Below, in pieces: positions 46,327-58,083 of a stretch of 64,000 nt of DNA. The DNA is from Pythium myriotylum. Taxonomy: Eukaryota > Oomycota > Peronosporomycetes > Pythiales > Pythiaceae. Positions within the stretch are counted from its first letter, which is position 1, and every line of letters starts with the position of its first letter. The stretch lies in contig JALJCQ010000013.1 of NCBI GenBank assembly GCA_023091665.1, forward strand, positions 62,001 through 126,000. The letters run 5' to 3'. A program made the translations under genes and the position numbers. The notes below the pieces were generated by a model. It was not told the DNA's origin. It did no database searches and was given only the letters and a program-made list of their open reading frames with translations.

Positions 46327-46568
46327 TACAATTTTATACAAGTGCAATTCGGTAAAGGCCTCGGTCAGACTGGACGGATGGGTGGCAACCTCTCCGGCCT
46401 GACTGAGGCCAACAACCAGTGCGATGAGGAACAAGAAGCGAGGAAAGTGGAGCTCACTTTCCTTTTTGCTTCAGACTGAGCACGTCTAGAGCTAGCAACT
46501 AGGATTAAAGGGAACGAATAATAAAGGGAACTTTTATTCAATAGAGTCTTGCTGTGATCATTCCAACA
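46308..46568 (+). repeat. copia right LTR, 261 bp
   Basis: Partner of 40,976-41,236. A purine-rich AGTGGGAG stands directly before it as a candidate polypurine tract. Confidence 0.93.
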
Positions 46569-46573
46569 GTACC
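46569..46573. repeat. copia target-site duplication, right
   Basis: GTACC, identical to 40,971-40,975. Confidence 0.9.
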
Positions 46574-46628
46574 AGATGATTTATTTTTCCAGATCCACTC
46601 AGATCATGAAGATATCCAGCGAAGCGCA

Positions 46629-47538
46629 ATGCAAGACCCGCTCCCGACGACGCCGAGTGCGATGGAGAGCCCGCTGCCGAGGACGCGTCTATTTGCGTCC
46701 CCACCATCAATACGATGTGCGTGCAAAGTTGGTAGGTGTCCGCTTCTTGAGTGCATGCGGTGTTCTCGCTGCGGGTGCGAGCACGACAACAAATCCTTGG
46801 CAGAGAAGCTCAAGAGGAAGCGTGGCAAGCCGAAGACCACAAGACCAGCTAAAGACCCGCGTGAAGATCAAGATCAACTATCGCTACACGAAGACGCCGA
46901 CACTAACGCCGAAGAAGCCGCCACTGCCGAAGTGGACACAAATACTGTCGCTGTTTGGGTTTCGTGACGCGGTCGTGGACGGATTTTCGCCGCATGTGCC
47001 AGTTCGCAGCGTTCGTTGGAAGCCGGAGTTTTGGGACCCATCCTCGAGTGAGTATAAATCGAAGGAGCGAGAACGCGCCACTATCCTGCGCATCTACAAG
47101 GCAGTTCTGTATCGCGTTGTCGAGGCAGTTTGCGGCGAGGATGCGGCCACTTTGTCTTTCCAAGCTTTCATCGCGTCGCAAAATGCCTTGGTGGCGGACC
47201 CATCCCTCGATCGATCTGTCATCACAACGGTGTTGAACACCATCGCGGCTACGCGCAAGGTCTCGATGGAAAGACGTATTGTGTGCGCGCTTGTGTGTGG
47301 AGTCTTCAACTTGAACGTGCTTCGCGAAGTGGGTGTGGATGTGCCCGGAAGGCCCATCGGACACACAACCTATGCCAAGTCGAGCCGGGAGTTCGAGGTA
47401 CTCCAAGAGGGGGGCAGGCTGCCGTCTCGATCGTTTACACGCCAGAAGTTTGACTCTCTTATCGTTGACCAAGCCATCCAGGTGATCTTTTCGTCTGCAA
47501 ATGCATTGTACTTGTCGTGGGGCACGAAGCAAAGTTTT
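46629..47538 (+). pseudogene. CXC-motif protein of unknown function, N-terminal half (split by the MULE)
   Basis: About 300 codons starting near the ATG at 46,629; the true start may lie further upstream and have been displaced by the copia insertion. A dense cysteine cluster (CACKVGRCPLLECMRCSRCGC) fits a CXC-type zinc-binding motif and is followed by a lysine-rich basic region. A one-base frameshift near 46,960 separates this from the rest, which is helical and contains SVRWKPEFWDP and NALYLSWGTKQ. The frame then runs into the 9-bp target duplication of the MULE. Its continuation is at 53,121. I do not recognise a named family; the text resembles repetitive oomycete proteins that may themselves be transposon-derived (weak memory, not evidence). 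Confidence 0.6.
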
Positions 47539-47923
47539 CGGCTCTTGCTAAACATACCAAACCTCGGTATTTGTTTATGTATGCAGCGCAGGTATTCGAC
47601 AAAACAGTACCGAACAACAACAGCACAGGTGCGAGCTTTTCGAGAGCATGTGTTCCTGTGCAGTTGCCACCGGTAAATTTCTCCACGGTGGTTACTCTGT
47701 TTGTCTGTTCGGAGATCAAGACTTCCGAGTCTCGAATGACCGAACTGACAGACTTCAAAATAGACTTGAAGGATTCTGAACGGTGGGCTTTGTAATCTGT
47801 CAAAATGACCAAACATAAGCAGACCGTGTTAAGATGCATCAACTCGCTTCAGATCCACGCAACACGCGACAAACTAGGATGGGTTCAAGTATACGTATAC
47901 GTATGCGTAGTGATTTCGAGCAG

Positions 47924-50900
47924 CTACTCAACCAATTTCTGCATCATATCGCTAATCATTGCTATGTACCGGGCTCGATACGCATGGGCATTCGTTTGTT
48001 TCACGAATTGCTGCCGAAAAAGCATAATCTCCAAGAAGACACAGCAGAAAATACCGCAGCTGGATGAATCTCCTTGCTCCAAGTCGTACCACGGCTGAAA
48101 CGTGATCTCTCCGCCTTTCACATGAACTAACACATCTTTGCGAACCATTTTCTCGAGATCTTGGAGACGAGAAGCCCTCGTTGCAGTATTAAGTGGGTCA
48201 AATAGCGTACAGATACGAGTCTCGAGGTCCAAAATAAAAGCCTGCCAATGAACACCTCCAAGATTCACAACGCTGATCATGCGCTTGTTTCCGTATTGAA
48301 ACGGGTCCATTTCGAGCATCACCTTCTCTCGACGCGAGTCTTTGAATGTAATGAAATCAGGTAGTATCACACCCACATGTTCTTGAACACTACATATACA
48401 CGAGATTATTGCATTGACAGCCATCGTATTCAGCCACATGTCGGATGCGATGCGCTGAATAATTTCAGCCCCGCGGACATCTAGTAGGGGAGCCTTGACA
48501 AGGCCAATTGGCATCTTTTCACAAGCCGCGATGGCATCGTTGACGAGATTCTACGAAGAGACAATAGTCAGTAACACGTAAGTGTCGAGGAGTTAGCAGC
48601 TATATTACCTCATCAGCTGTAAACGTCAGGTTATTGAACGGAAACGGCAACCGAGAACAGTCCATCTTTGTTCTCTTCAGCCATTCTATGGCAACTGTGA
48701 CAACGTAAACTTGATCCACTGCCTTCGCATATTGATGCATTGTTCGGAGCTGAGACAGGCTCAGACAGCCCATTCCTTCGCCAACTAGAACGACATGCAT
48801 TGCACCAGCCTCCTCATCGAATTCGTCGTACATATCATTGATATCTTCCAGAAGTTTTGTGACAACGTGATCTTCGAGAATATATCGAACTGTTGTTGAA
48901 TCTACAATAACGTGCTCGTCACGTTTGAGAACAATCATGGATTCAGCTGATGTACGAGGTATTCCGCAAATCTGTATACAATACAACTCAGTCGACGAAT
49001 ACCGAACGTAATAGCAGACTACTCACCAAGGGCAGCACAGTTCGGTAAGAGTACCAACTTGTTTCTAATGCCGCGTGCGTATCCGCGAGACTTAGGTGTT
49101 TGACATCGATGGCTTCAAGTAGCGACATACTGCATAGCTTGCTTCCTAATCTTGTCATACAACTTCTGTCGTTCCGCTGATGCCATTCGGTTACGAGCTG
49201 TGCGGATACTGATACAACCAGGCAGGGTAAACTCTGTTCGGTTTGTACTTCGTTCATTTTGACATGACTTCGGCGCCACAGCTGGTATTGATGTGGCCTC
49301 AGCAGTTGCTGTAAATCTACCAGAACAATTTGTAGCACGATCTATCGAACGAACCGAGTCGCCGAACTCATTCTGATCGCTCCGAGAAATTCTAGGCACC
49401 TCGCCGGCGTCGACTAGAGATTTGAAAGTCTCGAGAGCGTGCATGAGTTTATCGAACATATCTGCGCTAGCGCCAGAATTCCGCAAATAGGTTTTGCAAG
49501 AGAGAGGGCGCGATTGTACTTGTCCTGTTGCCGAAGTTCCTGCACTCTTGTGGTGCGGGCATCTGTGATTTGATAGCTTCCTGATAGGAGCTCACCGGAC
49601 TTAATGTTATTCTTAGGGTTTCGGACGGACCAGCGCATGTTGATGTGCTTGAAGGGGATGATGCTTTCGTACGCTTTGTGTTTGCGAAAGAAAAAGACAT
49701 GGCGACACGGTAACAGACGCACTTGAGCAAAAAAGCATGAGCATCGAAACGTCTGATCGGAGCATCGGAGCAAAGATAACGTTAGGTGTGGCCTTCAAAT
49801 GTTGCGCCAATGATGGTTCGATCAAACAATAAAATACCTCGATGTTGATTGTGTGTTCAGAACCCGTCTCGTTTTCTGTGCTTTGAAGTATAGTATTGCC
49901 GTTAGACTCACGAACTGTGTATCGGGCCTTGCCACTTTGAACGAAGTTGTACTCAGCCTGCGGATATCCGATTAACCTCTCAACAAAACATGAACACTCA
50001 GAGACATACCGAAACCAAATCGAATGCGTGACCGCTCACGGAATGGATTAGTTGGTTCAGTTCAACGTCGTCACCTTTGTGGACTTTGGTACCAATCTTG
50101 GTCAGCGCTTCGATGTACTCATCCTCATCAATTTCTTGTAACTCGTTGATAGCTCTTATTGTCTCCTCCATGTCCATACCAGCGCGGACCACTCGTTTCA
50201 TCGCACCCCACTTGGCTTCTATGCGGTTGTTGGTATTGTTACCCAAATGAGCAACATTCTGTCGATGATACAGAACCCACTCAATCTGTATCCCATCCCA
50301 GTTGTCTAGAAAATACTTGTATAGTCGATGTCGCCTTCCACTCGCAGCTTTCACATCGTCAGGTGCGCGGAAGGCAAGTTCGGCTATGCTTTCGGGTTCT
50401 TCGCCGTCCTCCAACAATGAAGATGCAACTTCCTCTTCCTCGTCGACCAGAGGACCGCATGTATCCCCATCACGTTCTTTGTCGTATTCCTCATCTTCGG
50501 ACTCTGTATCACTACCTAGTGCTTTAGCCAACAAAAGTTTTAAAGCCTCGTACGTGGATCGCGACTTCGCGTAGACCATTGCACGAAGTATACCGACAAT
50601 TTCATCCTTCTCTTCTGCAGTTCCGCACACAAGTTTCTTGACCTGAAAACAGACTGGTTCAGTTGTCTACAGAACATTATCAAATACCAAACAGCATACC
50701 TGCTTTGCGAAAACTTTGATAACGTGATAGTGGCACAATAGAATTCGAGCCCTCGGGAAATAGCGCTTTAACAAAGATCGCTCACGAAAGTCCTTGTCGA
50801 CTATGATTGCCCTAACATCATCACATCCAGCATTATGCTTTTGAAACATGGCAATCGCGTCTTCCATGTTGTCCATCTTTCCCGGTGGAGCAGAGCGTGG

Positions 50901-52453
50901 TTTACGTATTGACCCTTACACAGCGAAGTGTACGTGAGCATAGATCAGTTGCATCAAATACAAGGTATACAGTAGTACCTTCCCGAAAATGTCGTGTATG
51001 AGGAAACTGAAGAGCAGAAACTTATTCTTGTTCATACCATGTGTGCAGTCCACCATCATTACTTCTGGGCATGCTGCAAACCAACGTCACATGCGACCTG
51101 ACTGCCAAGCAACTGACTGGGTCTCCTTTGTCCGACGGTCGACAAATACCCTCCTCCAGTTGCCCTGCGTGGCCGTGTACGTGTCAAACGTGTTGTTTAA
51201 ACGATCTTCGACAGTAGTTCCGGCTACCCGATCCCTCTTAACACGTGCAATTAAATTGTGTACGTCTTTCCTGAGAATTGGCATCCCTGATATTAAAAAT
51301 TAGTAAGCGAATTCAGTGGGTTAACAGACCAATCAAACTCACCTGTTTCTGTACGTAGTGTGCGAAGAACCCCATGAACGTCAGATCCGGTTCGAAGCAT
51401 GCGATCCACGTCTCTGTCCAGTTCTGGATTGTATGGCAGACGTACTTCTTTGTATTGCTGGAATAACGAAGCTGAGACGTCGTGATTGTGGCCACCAATA
51501 GCTCGCCATGTGATGGCCCACCCACTCTCTCGTACGGTCTCTTGTCTTTTCTTTGCGTTAACCCGAGAAACAGTAGCATTCACCTTTGCAGCGCAACCTG
51601 TGTACCGATAGAAGCGGCGCTCTCTGGTTCCGGCTGTATCCACAACATTATCTGCCGCTGATTCACTGGCGTTCCCATCCGGAACGACTGCATGAAGGAC
51701 CTTCTTCTCAGTCCGCTGTGGCTTAAACCCATGGATCCATACGCACGTTGCTGCATACCTCCCCCATTCCAGTGGAATTTCGGTACGATCATCTTCGGAC
51801 ACTGACTTTGATTCACCATCGTGTATATCACCATTTGGTTGAGATACTGCCATTCGTTTGTGTTGTTGGCGAATTCGGGATTTCACACTTGTGCTCGTCC
51901 TTTTTCTAAATAATTGGAACCGCTCGAACATGAACTTATGGAAGACTTGCTCGAATTCAGACCACGAATTGAAATATCGCTGAAGACCCTTTTCAAATTC
52001 TCCATTACAGAGATGAGGCATCGGAGTTGCGCGAATGATATCCTCTGGATTTGATTCGTTTTCACTGAGTTCCCCCTCGCGACTTTTGATGCACGTTTGG
52101 TCGTTCGGTGTTGATGCGGTTAAAACCGAACCACCCACATCGGCATTCAATTGAATTGACCCCGTCTCGTGGCGTTGTTTCTGTCGCGCCCTCTGCTTCT
52201 TTTGCGATTTTTTTTGATGGGGCGTGGCCCTTTTTTTCGATTTGTTAGCAACGACAATTGCTGGATTGTGATGGCGCTTCCTCTTTTTCGTCTTTGTTTT
52301 CATCGAGCTGGATGCCAATCGAGAAGTAGTACTTTCCTCCTCTTCACTGCCGAACGTCGAGTCATGATCATCAATAGAGGCTGATGATGAGGCAAGCAGA
52401 TCATTTTCAACCTCATTGCTCAGATTATTGGCAAGCTGCGCGACGCTTTCCAC
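47924..52453 (-). pseudogene. MULE transposase fused to SWIM finger and Ulp1-type protease
   Basis: I place eight exons on the minus strand: about 52,453-51,343; 51,286-50,979; 50,914-50,700; 50,642-50,010; 49,957-49,838; 49,752-49,027; 48,971-48,609; 48,550-47,924. Most borders are GTRNGT/YAG with introns of 55-76 nt. Domains in order: lysine-rich N-terminus; FAR1/FLYWCH-like zinc domain (GCAAKV ... GGHNHDVS); MULE transposase core (VDCTHGMNKNKF ... IIVDKDFRERS ... CHYHVIKV); SWIM finger CSCFFAQVRLLPCRH; C48 peptidase with His in GVHWQAF, Asp in LFDPL and Cys in QGDSSSCGIF. Lesions: TGA at 51,087-51,089 and frameshifts near 50,880, 49,475 and 49,113. The N-terminal start is unclear; the first ATG in frame is 52,303. 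Confidence 0.8.
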
Positions 52454-52722
52454 TTCGGACTGCGTGTGTCTTGAAGCGCTTTGAGCCTAGCATTATATTG
52501 AGAGCGGGTTTCTCGCGAGAACGCAACTCGTATCTCTGGTGGACGGTCAGTTGGGCGAGACGACATCGGTACTCTGCTTCTCAACACCCTATCCGTGTTT
52601 GTCTATCGACAGAAAAGAGGTTAGTTCTCCTTCGACTTCGCGATTTGGCCAATGCCTCCCGCAGCCCCTTATACATACAGATCGATATTGGGTATTCTTG
52701 ATCGGAAGCTGAAACCACCACC

Positions 52723-52953
52723 ATGACCTCGAATAACAGCAGTCATAGGGTCGCCTCAGAAGCAGTTACTCCCCGCTTGGCGAAAGCTGAGGCGTTCACC
52801 CAGGGCCATCGCCGCCTCGCAAACTGCGCCTTTGCGGACGCGACCACGAAGCTGCTTACAGTCAACGCGGCCGCCAGCGCAATGCGCGACATCGCCGAGG
52901 TATCTCATATGGATACGTCGGCTTTGGGTTGTATTGGAAGGGTACACACGGTT
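52723..52953 (+). CDS. short divergent ORF at the MULE right end (uncertain)
   Basis: An ATG in a strong context (ACCACCACCATGACC) opens MTSNNSSHRVASEAV..., about 270 bp from the transposase on the opposite strand. About the first 70 codons look protein-like (Ala-rich, helical), then the frame drifts into the terminal repeat. It could be a first exon or a captured host fragment. No family recognised. Confidence 0.3.
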
Positions 52954-53120
52954 ACACACGGGTTACACTCTCGTCCTCGCAGATACAGTAATTTATTTCA
53001 CTGGAGAGTATTTTACTTCCCAGTGGAAAATCTCCCACCTGTGTGTTATGTAGAGTTTGGTATATTACACAAAACCGCCCCTGTCTTTTACAGAACATGT
53101 TCGGTATGTTTAGCAAGCGT

Positions 53121-54535
53121 CAAATTTTTCTGCATGGGTCAAGCCATGATGTACCGTTGGTTCTTCTCAAGAGAGACAAAAACGTGATTTACAACAACTA
53201 CAAGTCTCGAGGGAACGCGCAACACTTGGCCAAGTCCACCCTCTACAAGCTGTGTGGTGTGCTGTCGGGCGGTGAAGTGCAATCGAGGACTGTCGTCGAT
53301 TATGTCACAGGCGTGTTGGTGAATGAACCTTTTGCGCTCCTCTCGAAAATCTTCGATCGTGCGCTCTCTGAAATGGCCGATCAGCTGAACGCAGAAGTCA
53401 TCAAGGCCTGGCTCAAGTATGGTCATGCACGCCATGAAGACACTGACCGGGGTTTTCTTTGCCCGAGACACGATGCTGTTTTTGCGCTCTCCGCACCAAG
53501 TCCAGAAGAGCGCGCCGTTGTTTGTGATAGCTGTCTTGCTCTTCACCGCGTTTTCGTGACCGTGACCAGACGTGTACGAGAACGAGTCGCTTCCGCCAGC
53601 GCAGCGCGGGAGTTCGTGCCGTTGGAAAGCGAGGCCACACTAACCCCTGCAGAGTACGCGCTGATCTCGGACCTGCCCCCAAGTGCCAGTCATGCATCAC
53701 AGTCAATTCACTCGAGCGCGGCCGAAGTACTACCCGATATTTTGCACAAGATTTATCTGTACATGGCGCATTGTGTTCGTGTCATCAACCAGCAGCACGA
53801 AATTGCACGGATGATAGAAGCTGCGCAGAATGAGTCCGCGCGCGAAACTTTCAGTGATCTCGCCGTGCTACTGATCGATTTCAAAATGAAAGCTGTGCCC
53901 AAGTACCACGGGGAGACGATGACAGCTCATTTTGGCAAGAGAGGCATGTCTTGGGACGGTGTTCTCGTGCGGACGTGCAAGAAGGTGGATGGAGAAGGTG
54001 ACGAAGACCTCCACATCGACGAAACGAGGCTGTACTACGATCAACTCGCGATTGCTTACACTGGAATTGGAGCGGGATTCGGATACTGGTGCGTCCGTCT
54101 CACCGAACATGCGAGCGAGTTGGTGCATCACTATCCACCGAAGAGCAAGCAGAGCTTGCTCATTCTGCTCGTGCCGGCGGCGCCGATGCAAGTTGGCTCG
54201 ATGCTGCGGCGGAAATGTACGCGTCTAGTGACTCGGAAAGCGAAGTCAGCAGCGACGAAGACGACGAACCTGACGAATGTCTGCCTTTACACCATGATGT
54301 CCCACCAAGTATCCGCTGCGACCAGGCACATGCTTCGATTACACTCGTACGTGTGACTGAAAAGTCAATATTCCGTCGTCGTACTCGCAAATGGAGGCAG
54401 ACTCCTACAGCAACGTCGAGCGTGGCTCCTTCTGACGTCGTGACTACAGTCGAAGAACGAAACTTGCTCGCGTATGCCAAGAGTAAGTTGCTTTCCCTCG
54501 TAGACGCTGGGCGCGTGGAACTTGTCAACGTGTGA
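53121..54535 (+). pseudogene. CXC-motif protein, C-terminal half (continues 47,538)
   Basis: The frame opens at the right copy of the MULE duplication and continues QIFLHGSSHDVPLV. Two zinc-binding-like clusters are visible (CPRH and CDSC, about 53,460-53,540). A conserved-looking segment DLAVLLIDFKMKAVPKYHG / HFGKRGMSWDG follows at about 53,860-53,960. A one-base frameshift near 54,130 moves the frame to an acidic Ser/Glu/Asp-rich tail ending at TGA 54,533-54,535. Acidic residues in LIDFK and the KRGxSW motif could suit a nuclease or transposase core, but I cannot prove it. Confidence 0.55.
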
Positions 54536-54538
54536 TGA

Positions 54539-55887
54539 AGTGCGCTGCCTTTTCGCTAGCTTCTGGAGCTGGAAAAGGGTATAGACCTAGCGTGGATATG
54601 GGGAATACACGCAGGCAAACTTGGGCCCGTTGTGAAAACCCAAGTTCTGGCTTCGTACCTCACGTTATGTATCCCTTGACCAGTTCTTTTGAGCTTTGAA
54701 GTATGGGGAAATACGTCCGCTTAGAGTATTCCACCAACCCAAGACGGCTCAACCAGCTCTGGGTAACGACGAGGACCAGTCTTTTGATATACAAATACAA
54801 ACGACACACTTAGACCCAGGACGGAAGACTAACTTCGATACGCTGAGTCTCGCCTGGGATGGAGGACGAGCTCGATCCGCCAGGACACTGGAAATCTCCT
54901 CTGGGACCTGGGAAACTCTCTCTCTCTACCAAATGGAGTGTATTACTTTAACTGAGGAATTACGAGCAGTTCCCAGCTATCACGACACAAGAATACGCAA
55001 GAATATGAAGTGCTCCAGGTCTCTAGTACAAACTAGTACCCTTTCCAGGTGCCTCAAGGGCTGGAAAGGGGGTTGGCTCCTCTCCTCACTCGCAAACACA
55101 CCAATACCCACGCACCAGCAGCCAGACACACGCGCACACACTCCACTAGGGCAAATCCGACACACGCAGGATTACCTTGTGGTGAAGGCGCTGAGTCCTC
55201 CCGCGGTTCGACGGAGGAGACCTGGGGAGTTGAGAGCAAAAAGCGAAGTCTTTTGAATACAGAGTGAAACCCCAAGGGGAGCCAGAAACTGGCTCCCTGA
55301 ACCCTACCTACTTAACTACCAGATCTGATAAGAACCCTACTCTGTGTGGTCTAACTGGAAATTGCGCAATCCGAACTGGGAAACCGGTAGAAACCGGTTT
55401 CTGGAGTGGATGAATCTGGTCAACATCCGGAGAAAGCCAGCTGAAACCAGACAGAAAATCACCCACTGGGAAGGTCCAGTAGATGAACCCAGATCCTGGC
55501 ACACTGTGCCAGACTGGAAAGGTGGGTGGGTAGCTGGTACAGTGTTCCAGGCTACTGCCACCTACTAACTCTTGTCATTTAATTTCCTAGCCAACTAATC
55601 CAGCTCTGTGCTAGCTCCCACAACCTGGGACCAGGCAGCGAGAGACGCGGGCACTTCATCTCAGCTCGTGTTCCGCGCCAACTCGCCGCTCAATCTCTAG
55701 CTGGGAATCCCGTGCACAGCGGCTACGACAAGTCGCCACACGCTCCCTGCTGCGTTGTGCCCCTCTCTTCTTCGCTCTCACTCCCCTCTGCTATCGCGTG
55801 CCTAGCTCATCTGGTAAGCTATCTCGACATAAAATCGATAATAAACTTTCTTTGTTTCTAAGGCAGTGGACGCTACCCAGCTCGAGC
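54539..55887. other. no recognised gene; possible LTR-like debris
   Basis: 1.35 kb without a convincing frame. The 13 bases at 55,178-55,190 equal the start of the gypsy LTR (TGTGGTGAAGGCG), but the following sequence differs and no matching end was found. Confidence 0.4.
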
Positions 55888-57307
55888 TCACGGAGGCGTC
55901 TTTGCCTCGCTGTTCAGGTCCGCAGTATATTGTAGTGGCGCTTGCCAGTCACTAAAGCTCAAGCACATCACGTTGCCCGGGGCGGTCACTTTGTCCACGC
56001 GAAACGACTTGTCCGTGCCGTTCACGCCCACTAACACGTAGTCGCCCGACTGGAGCTCGTTGCTGTCGTTGCTCCCGGGCACGCTCTCCGCGATGGCCTT
56101 GATCTTGTTCTGGAACGCTTGCTCGCACACACTGATCTGCGTGTGCAGACTCAAGTCCACGTCCTCAGTATTCCCACGGACGAGTCCACGAGGCGCCATA
56201 GTCACCATTGAGCACGGCCTGCATTTGTGTGATGAACTGCTCGATCCACTGGCTGAACTTCTAACGCCGTGCGACCAGCGAGTCGAGAGCCGTCCCTAGT
56301 GTCTCGAGCTCGCCCGTGGTCTGCTCCATCAGATTGTTGATCTCTATGATCACCTCCAGCAGCGTTCGACGAATGTTGTTTTGCATCACGTCGGCGAGCT
56401 TGAGCGTGAGCTCATCCAGGCCCCACAGCTGCGCCTGGAGCTCGCACCAGACCGGGTGCCCGCAGGGAACTGTTTCTCTTGCTGGTGGCCGAGCGCGACG
56501 TCGACGCCGCCGTCCAAGTCTTCCTGGCCGCAGCAATTGGCGGCGTGGTAGCCGAGCACGAGGCGCTTGATCTGGTTGCGGAGGAGCTTGTTGACGCCGA
56601 CCTCGGCGCCCTTGTCAATAAGGTCCAGCTTCGTCACCACGGCGATCGTGCGGAGGCCCTCGGGGTAGTCTTCTGCGCGTCCTCGAGGATCTCGACGTTG
56701 AGGACGTCGACGTTTGCCGGCGCGACGACCACGATGACCGTGCGCGATTGCGTCATGTACCGGTTCACGAGCGTGCGCACGCGCGGGATTACTCTCTAGT
56801 CGTCCTTGTCCCTCGTCGCGTGGACGAGGCCCAGGAGTTCCGTGAGCGTCAAATTGGGCAGCTCCGGGCCGCGCAGCTCGATGATGAACGCATCGTCCGA
56901 GATGTTCTGGCATTGACCAGCAGCTGTGTAATCTTCTCAATCGTGTCTGGCACGTCGTCCATGGAGGCGCTCGGCGTTCGGTCTTCGGTCGTGTTGGCGT
57001 GGTGGCGATGCAGCTGCACGCTGTTCGCAAAGACGGGCGCGTGGCCGAGGATGAGCTGCGTCGAGCACCGCATCGTGAGCGCGTGCGGGGACGGGAACGA
57101 GACGCCCGAGAATGCCGAGAGCAGCGACGACTTGCCGCCCATGATCGCGATATGCGGCAGCTAGACGTGCTTGTCGAGCCCGAGCTCGCGCAGGCAATCG
57201 ACGACCTCATAGCCCTGGAGCGCGTCGGCGGCTTCGGAGAAGTCCTTGCTGGTGATGGCAGCGTCGGCGTCCGATGGGAGCGATTCACTCGACATGTGCC
57301 TGCCCAT
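55888..57307 (-). pseudogene. dynamin-family GTPase pseudogene
   Basis: Dynamins are membrane-remodelling or organelle-dividing GTPases. From ATG 57,307 (MGRHMSSESLPSD) the minus strand reads into the GTPase domain, but in pieces. TAG at 57,161-57,163 (CAG to TAG likely). The P-loop reads MGGKSSLLSA, missing four residues of the usual GGQSSGKSS. The G3 motif reads ELLG where DLPG is expected. TAG follows KDD near 56,800. G4 VTKLDLIDKG is in another frame. The stalk segment LTLKLADVMQNNIRRTL (about 56,380-56,430) and a C-terminal stretch ending at 55,888 are again separate frames. Several indels and point mutations make this a clear pseudogene. Confidence 0.8.
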
Positions 57308-58043
57308 GGCGGACTGCTGGCTTGGCTGTTGGGTGGGAGGAGGGTGGGGGAGGTGGGCTTTGGCAGGAGGCCGCGGATTCGCGAATGGCGCACTCAAGCG
57401 TGCGACTTTCGTTGATTCCGCTCGCGCATAAGGATGGTGTCCTCGCGGTCGTGCGAGCCCAAGAGAACAGCATGCTCTCATCCTCTTCCCTCCGCATGGT
57501 GTCTTTGGCACCGCCGAGAAAGCGGACGAGCGCGGTGCGGCTGAATATGTTGTGGACCATGATGCTCATCCAGCACGACCACGGCTCAGCGTAAGCTTGC
57601 AACGCAAGAGCGCGCAGACACGGAACCCTCCGCTGCATCCGCTGCGACGTAAAAGTAGTCGCTCTCGCCGGTCTTGGCAACAATCCGCTGCAGACGTCCA
57701 CGGCAAACGGGACTCTGCGAGCCACCAAGGAAGCAACTTCTTTCGTGCAATGTTTCTCGAGGCTGGATGTGAATGACACGCTTCGTGCGCCAGTCGCACC
57801 CAAAAAGGAGTATTATACAAGTACATTTGGCTGCCTTCCCGCGGCAGACGAGGCGAATTCCGGAAGATTCATGCATGGACATGGGGCCACCTTGCTTGGA
57901 ATGCCTCGCGCGCCGCGACACTATGCTTCTAATATTGAGGCGTTCGTTTCTCAAGAAGCTGCGATGTGTTTATGAAGTCGCCATCCAGACTCCACAGAAT
58001 TATCACGTCCGAGCGCTATTTTCCGGATTTAGGTCATTGATCA
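57308..58043. other. upstream of the dynamin pseudogene, no gene recognised
   Basis: About 740 bp. Overlapping minus-strand frames exist, but their homology is unclear; they may be promoter or decayed N-terminal sequence. Confidence 0.35.
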
Positions 58044-58046
58044 CCC

Positions 58047-58077
<31 letters not shown>

Positions 58078-58083
58078 AAAAAA
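58044..58083. repeat. C24-A16 homopolymer pair
   Basis: 24 C directly followed by 16 A. Read directly; the lengths are likely imprecise. Confidence 0.85.

Larger units (their letters stand above)
40976..46568 (+). mobile_element. complete Ty1/copia LTR retrotransposon, 5.6 kb
   Basis: Two 261-bp LTRs beginning TGTTAGACTC and ending ATTCCAACA flank a plus-strand gag-protease-integrase-RT-RNaseH series, the Ty1/copia order. A perfect 5-bp GTACC duplication brackets it. The LTRs differ at two positions that I can see (C/T and T/A near the right end), so insertion is recent, although the coding frame already carries three in-frame stops and three frameshifts. It landed just upstream of the CXC-motif gene. 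Confidence 0.95.
47539..53120 (-). mobile_element. MULE (Mutator-like) DNA transposon with Ulp1 protease, 5.6 kb
   Basis: Terminal inverted repeats share a perfect 15-bp block (47,544-47,558 versus 53,103-53,117) with weaker similarity further in. The flanks are 9-bp near-identical duplications, CAAAGTTTT (47,530-47,538) and CAAATTTTT (53,121-53,129), 8 of 9 matching; nine bases is the MULE hallmark. Removing the element and one duplication rejoins the host frame exactly (SWGTKQ then IFLHG). The element encodes a minus-strand transposase-SWIM-Ulp1 gene and a short plus-strand frame near its right end. Confidence 0.85.
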
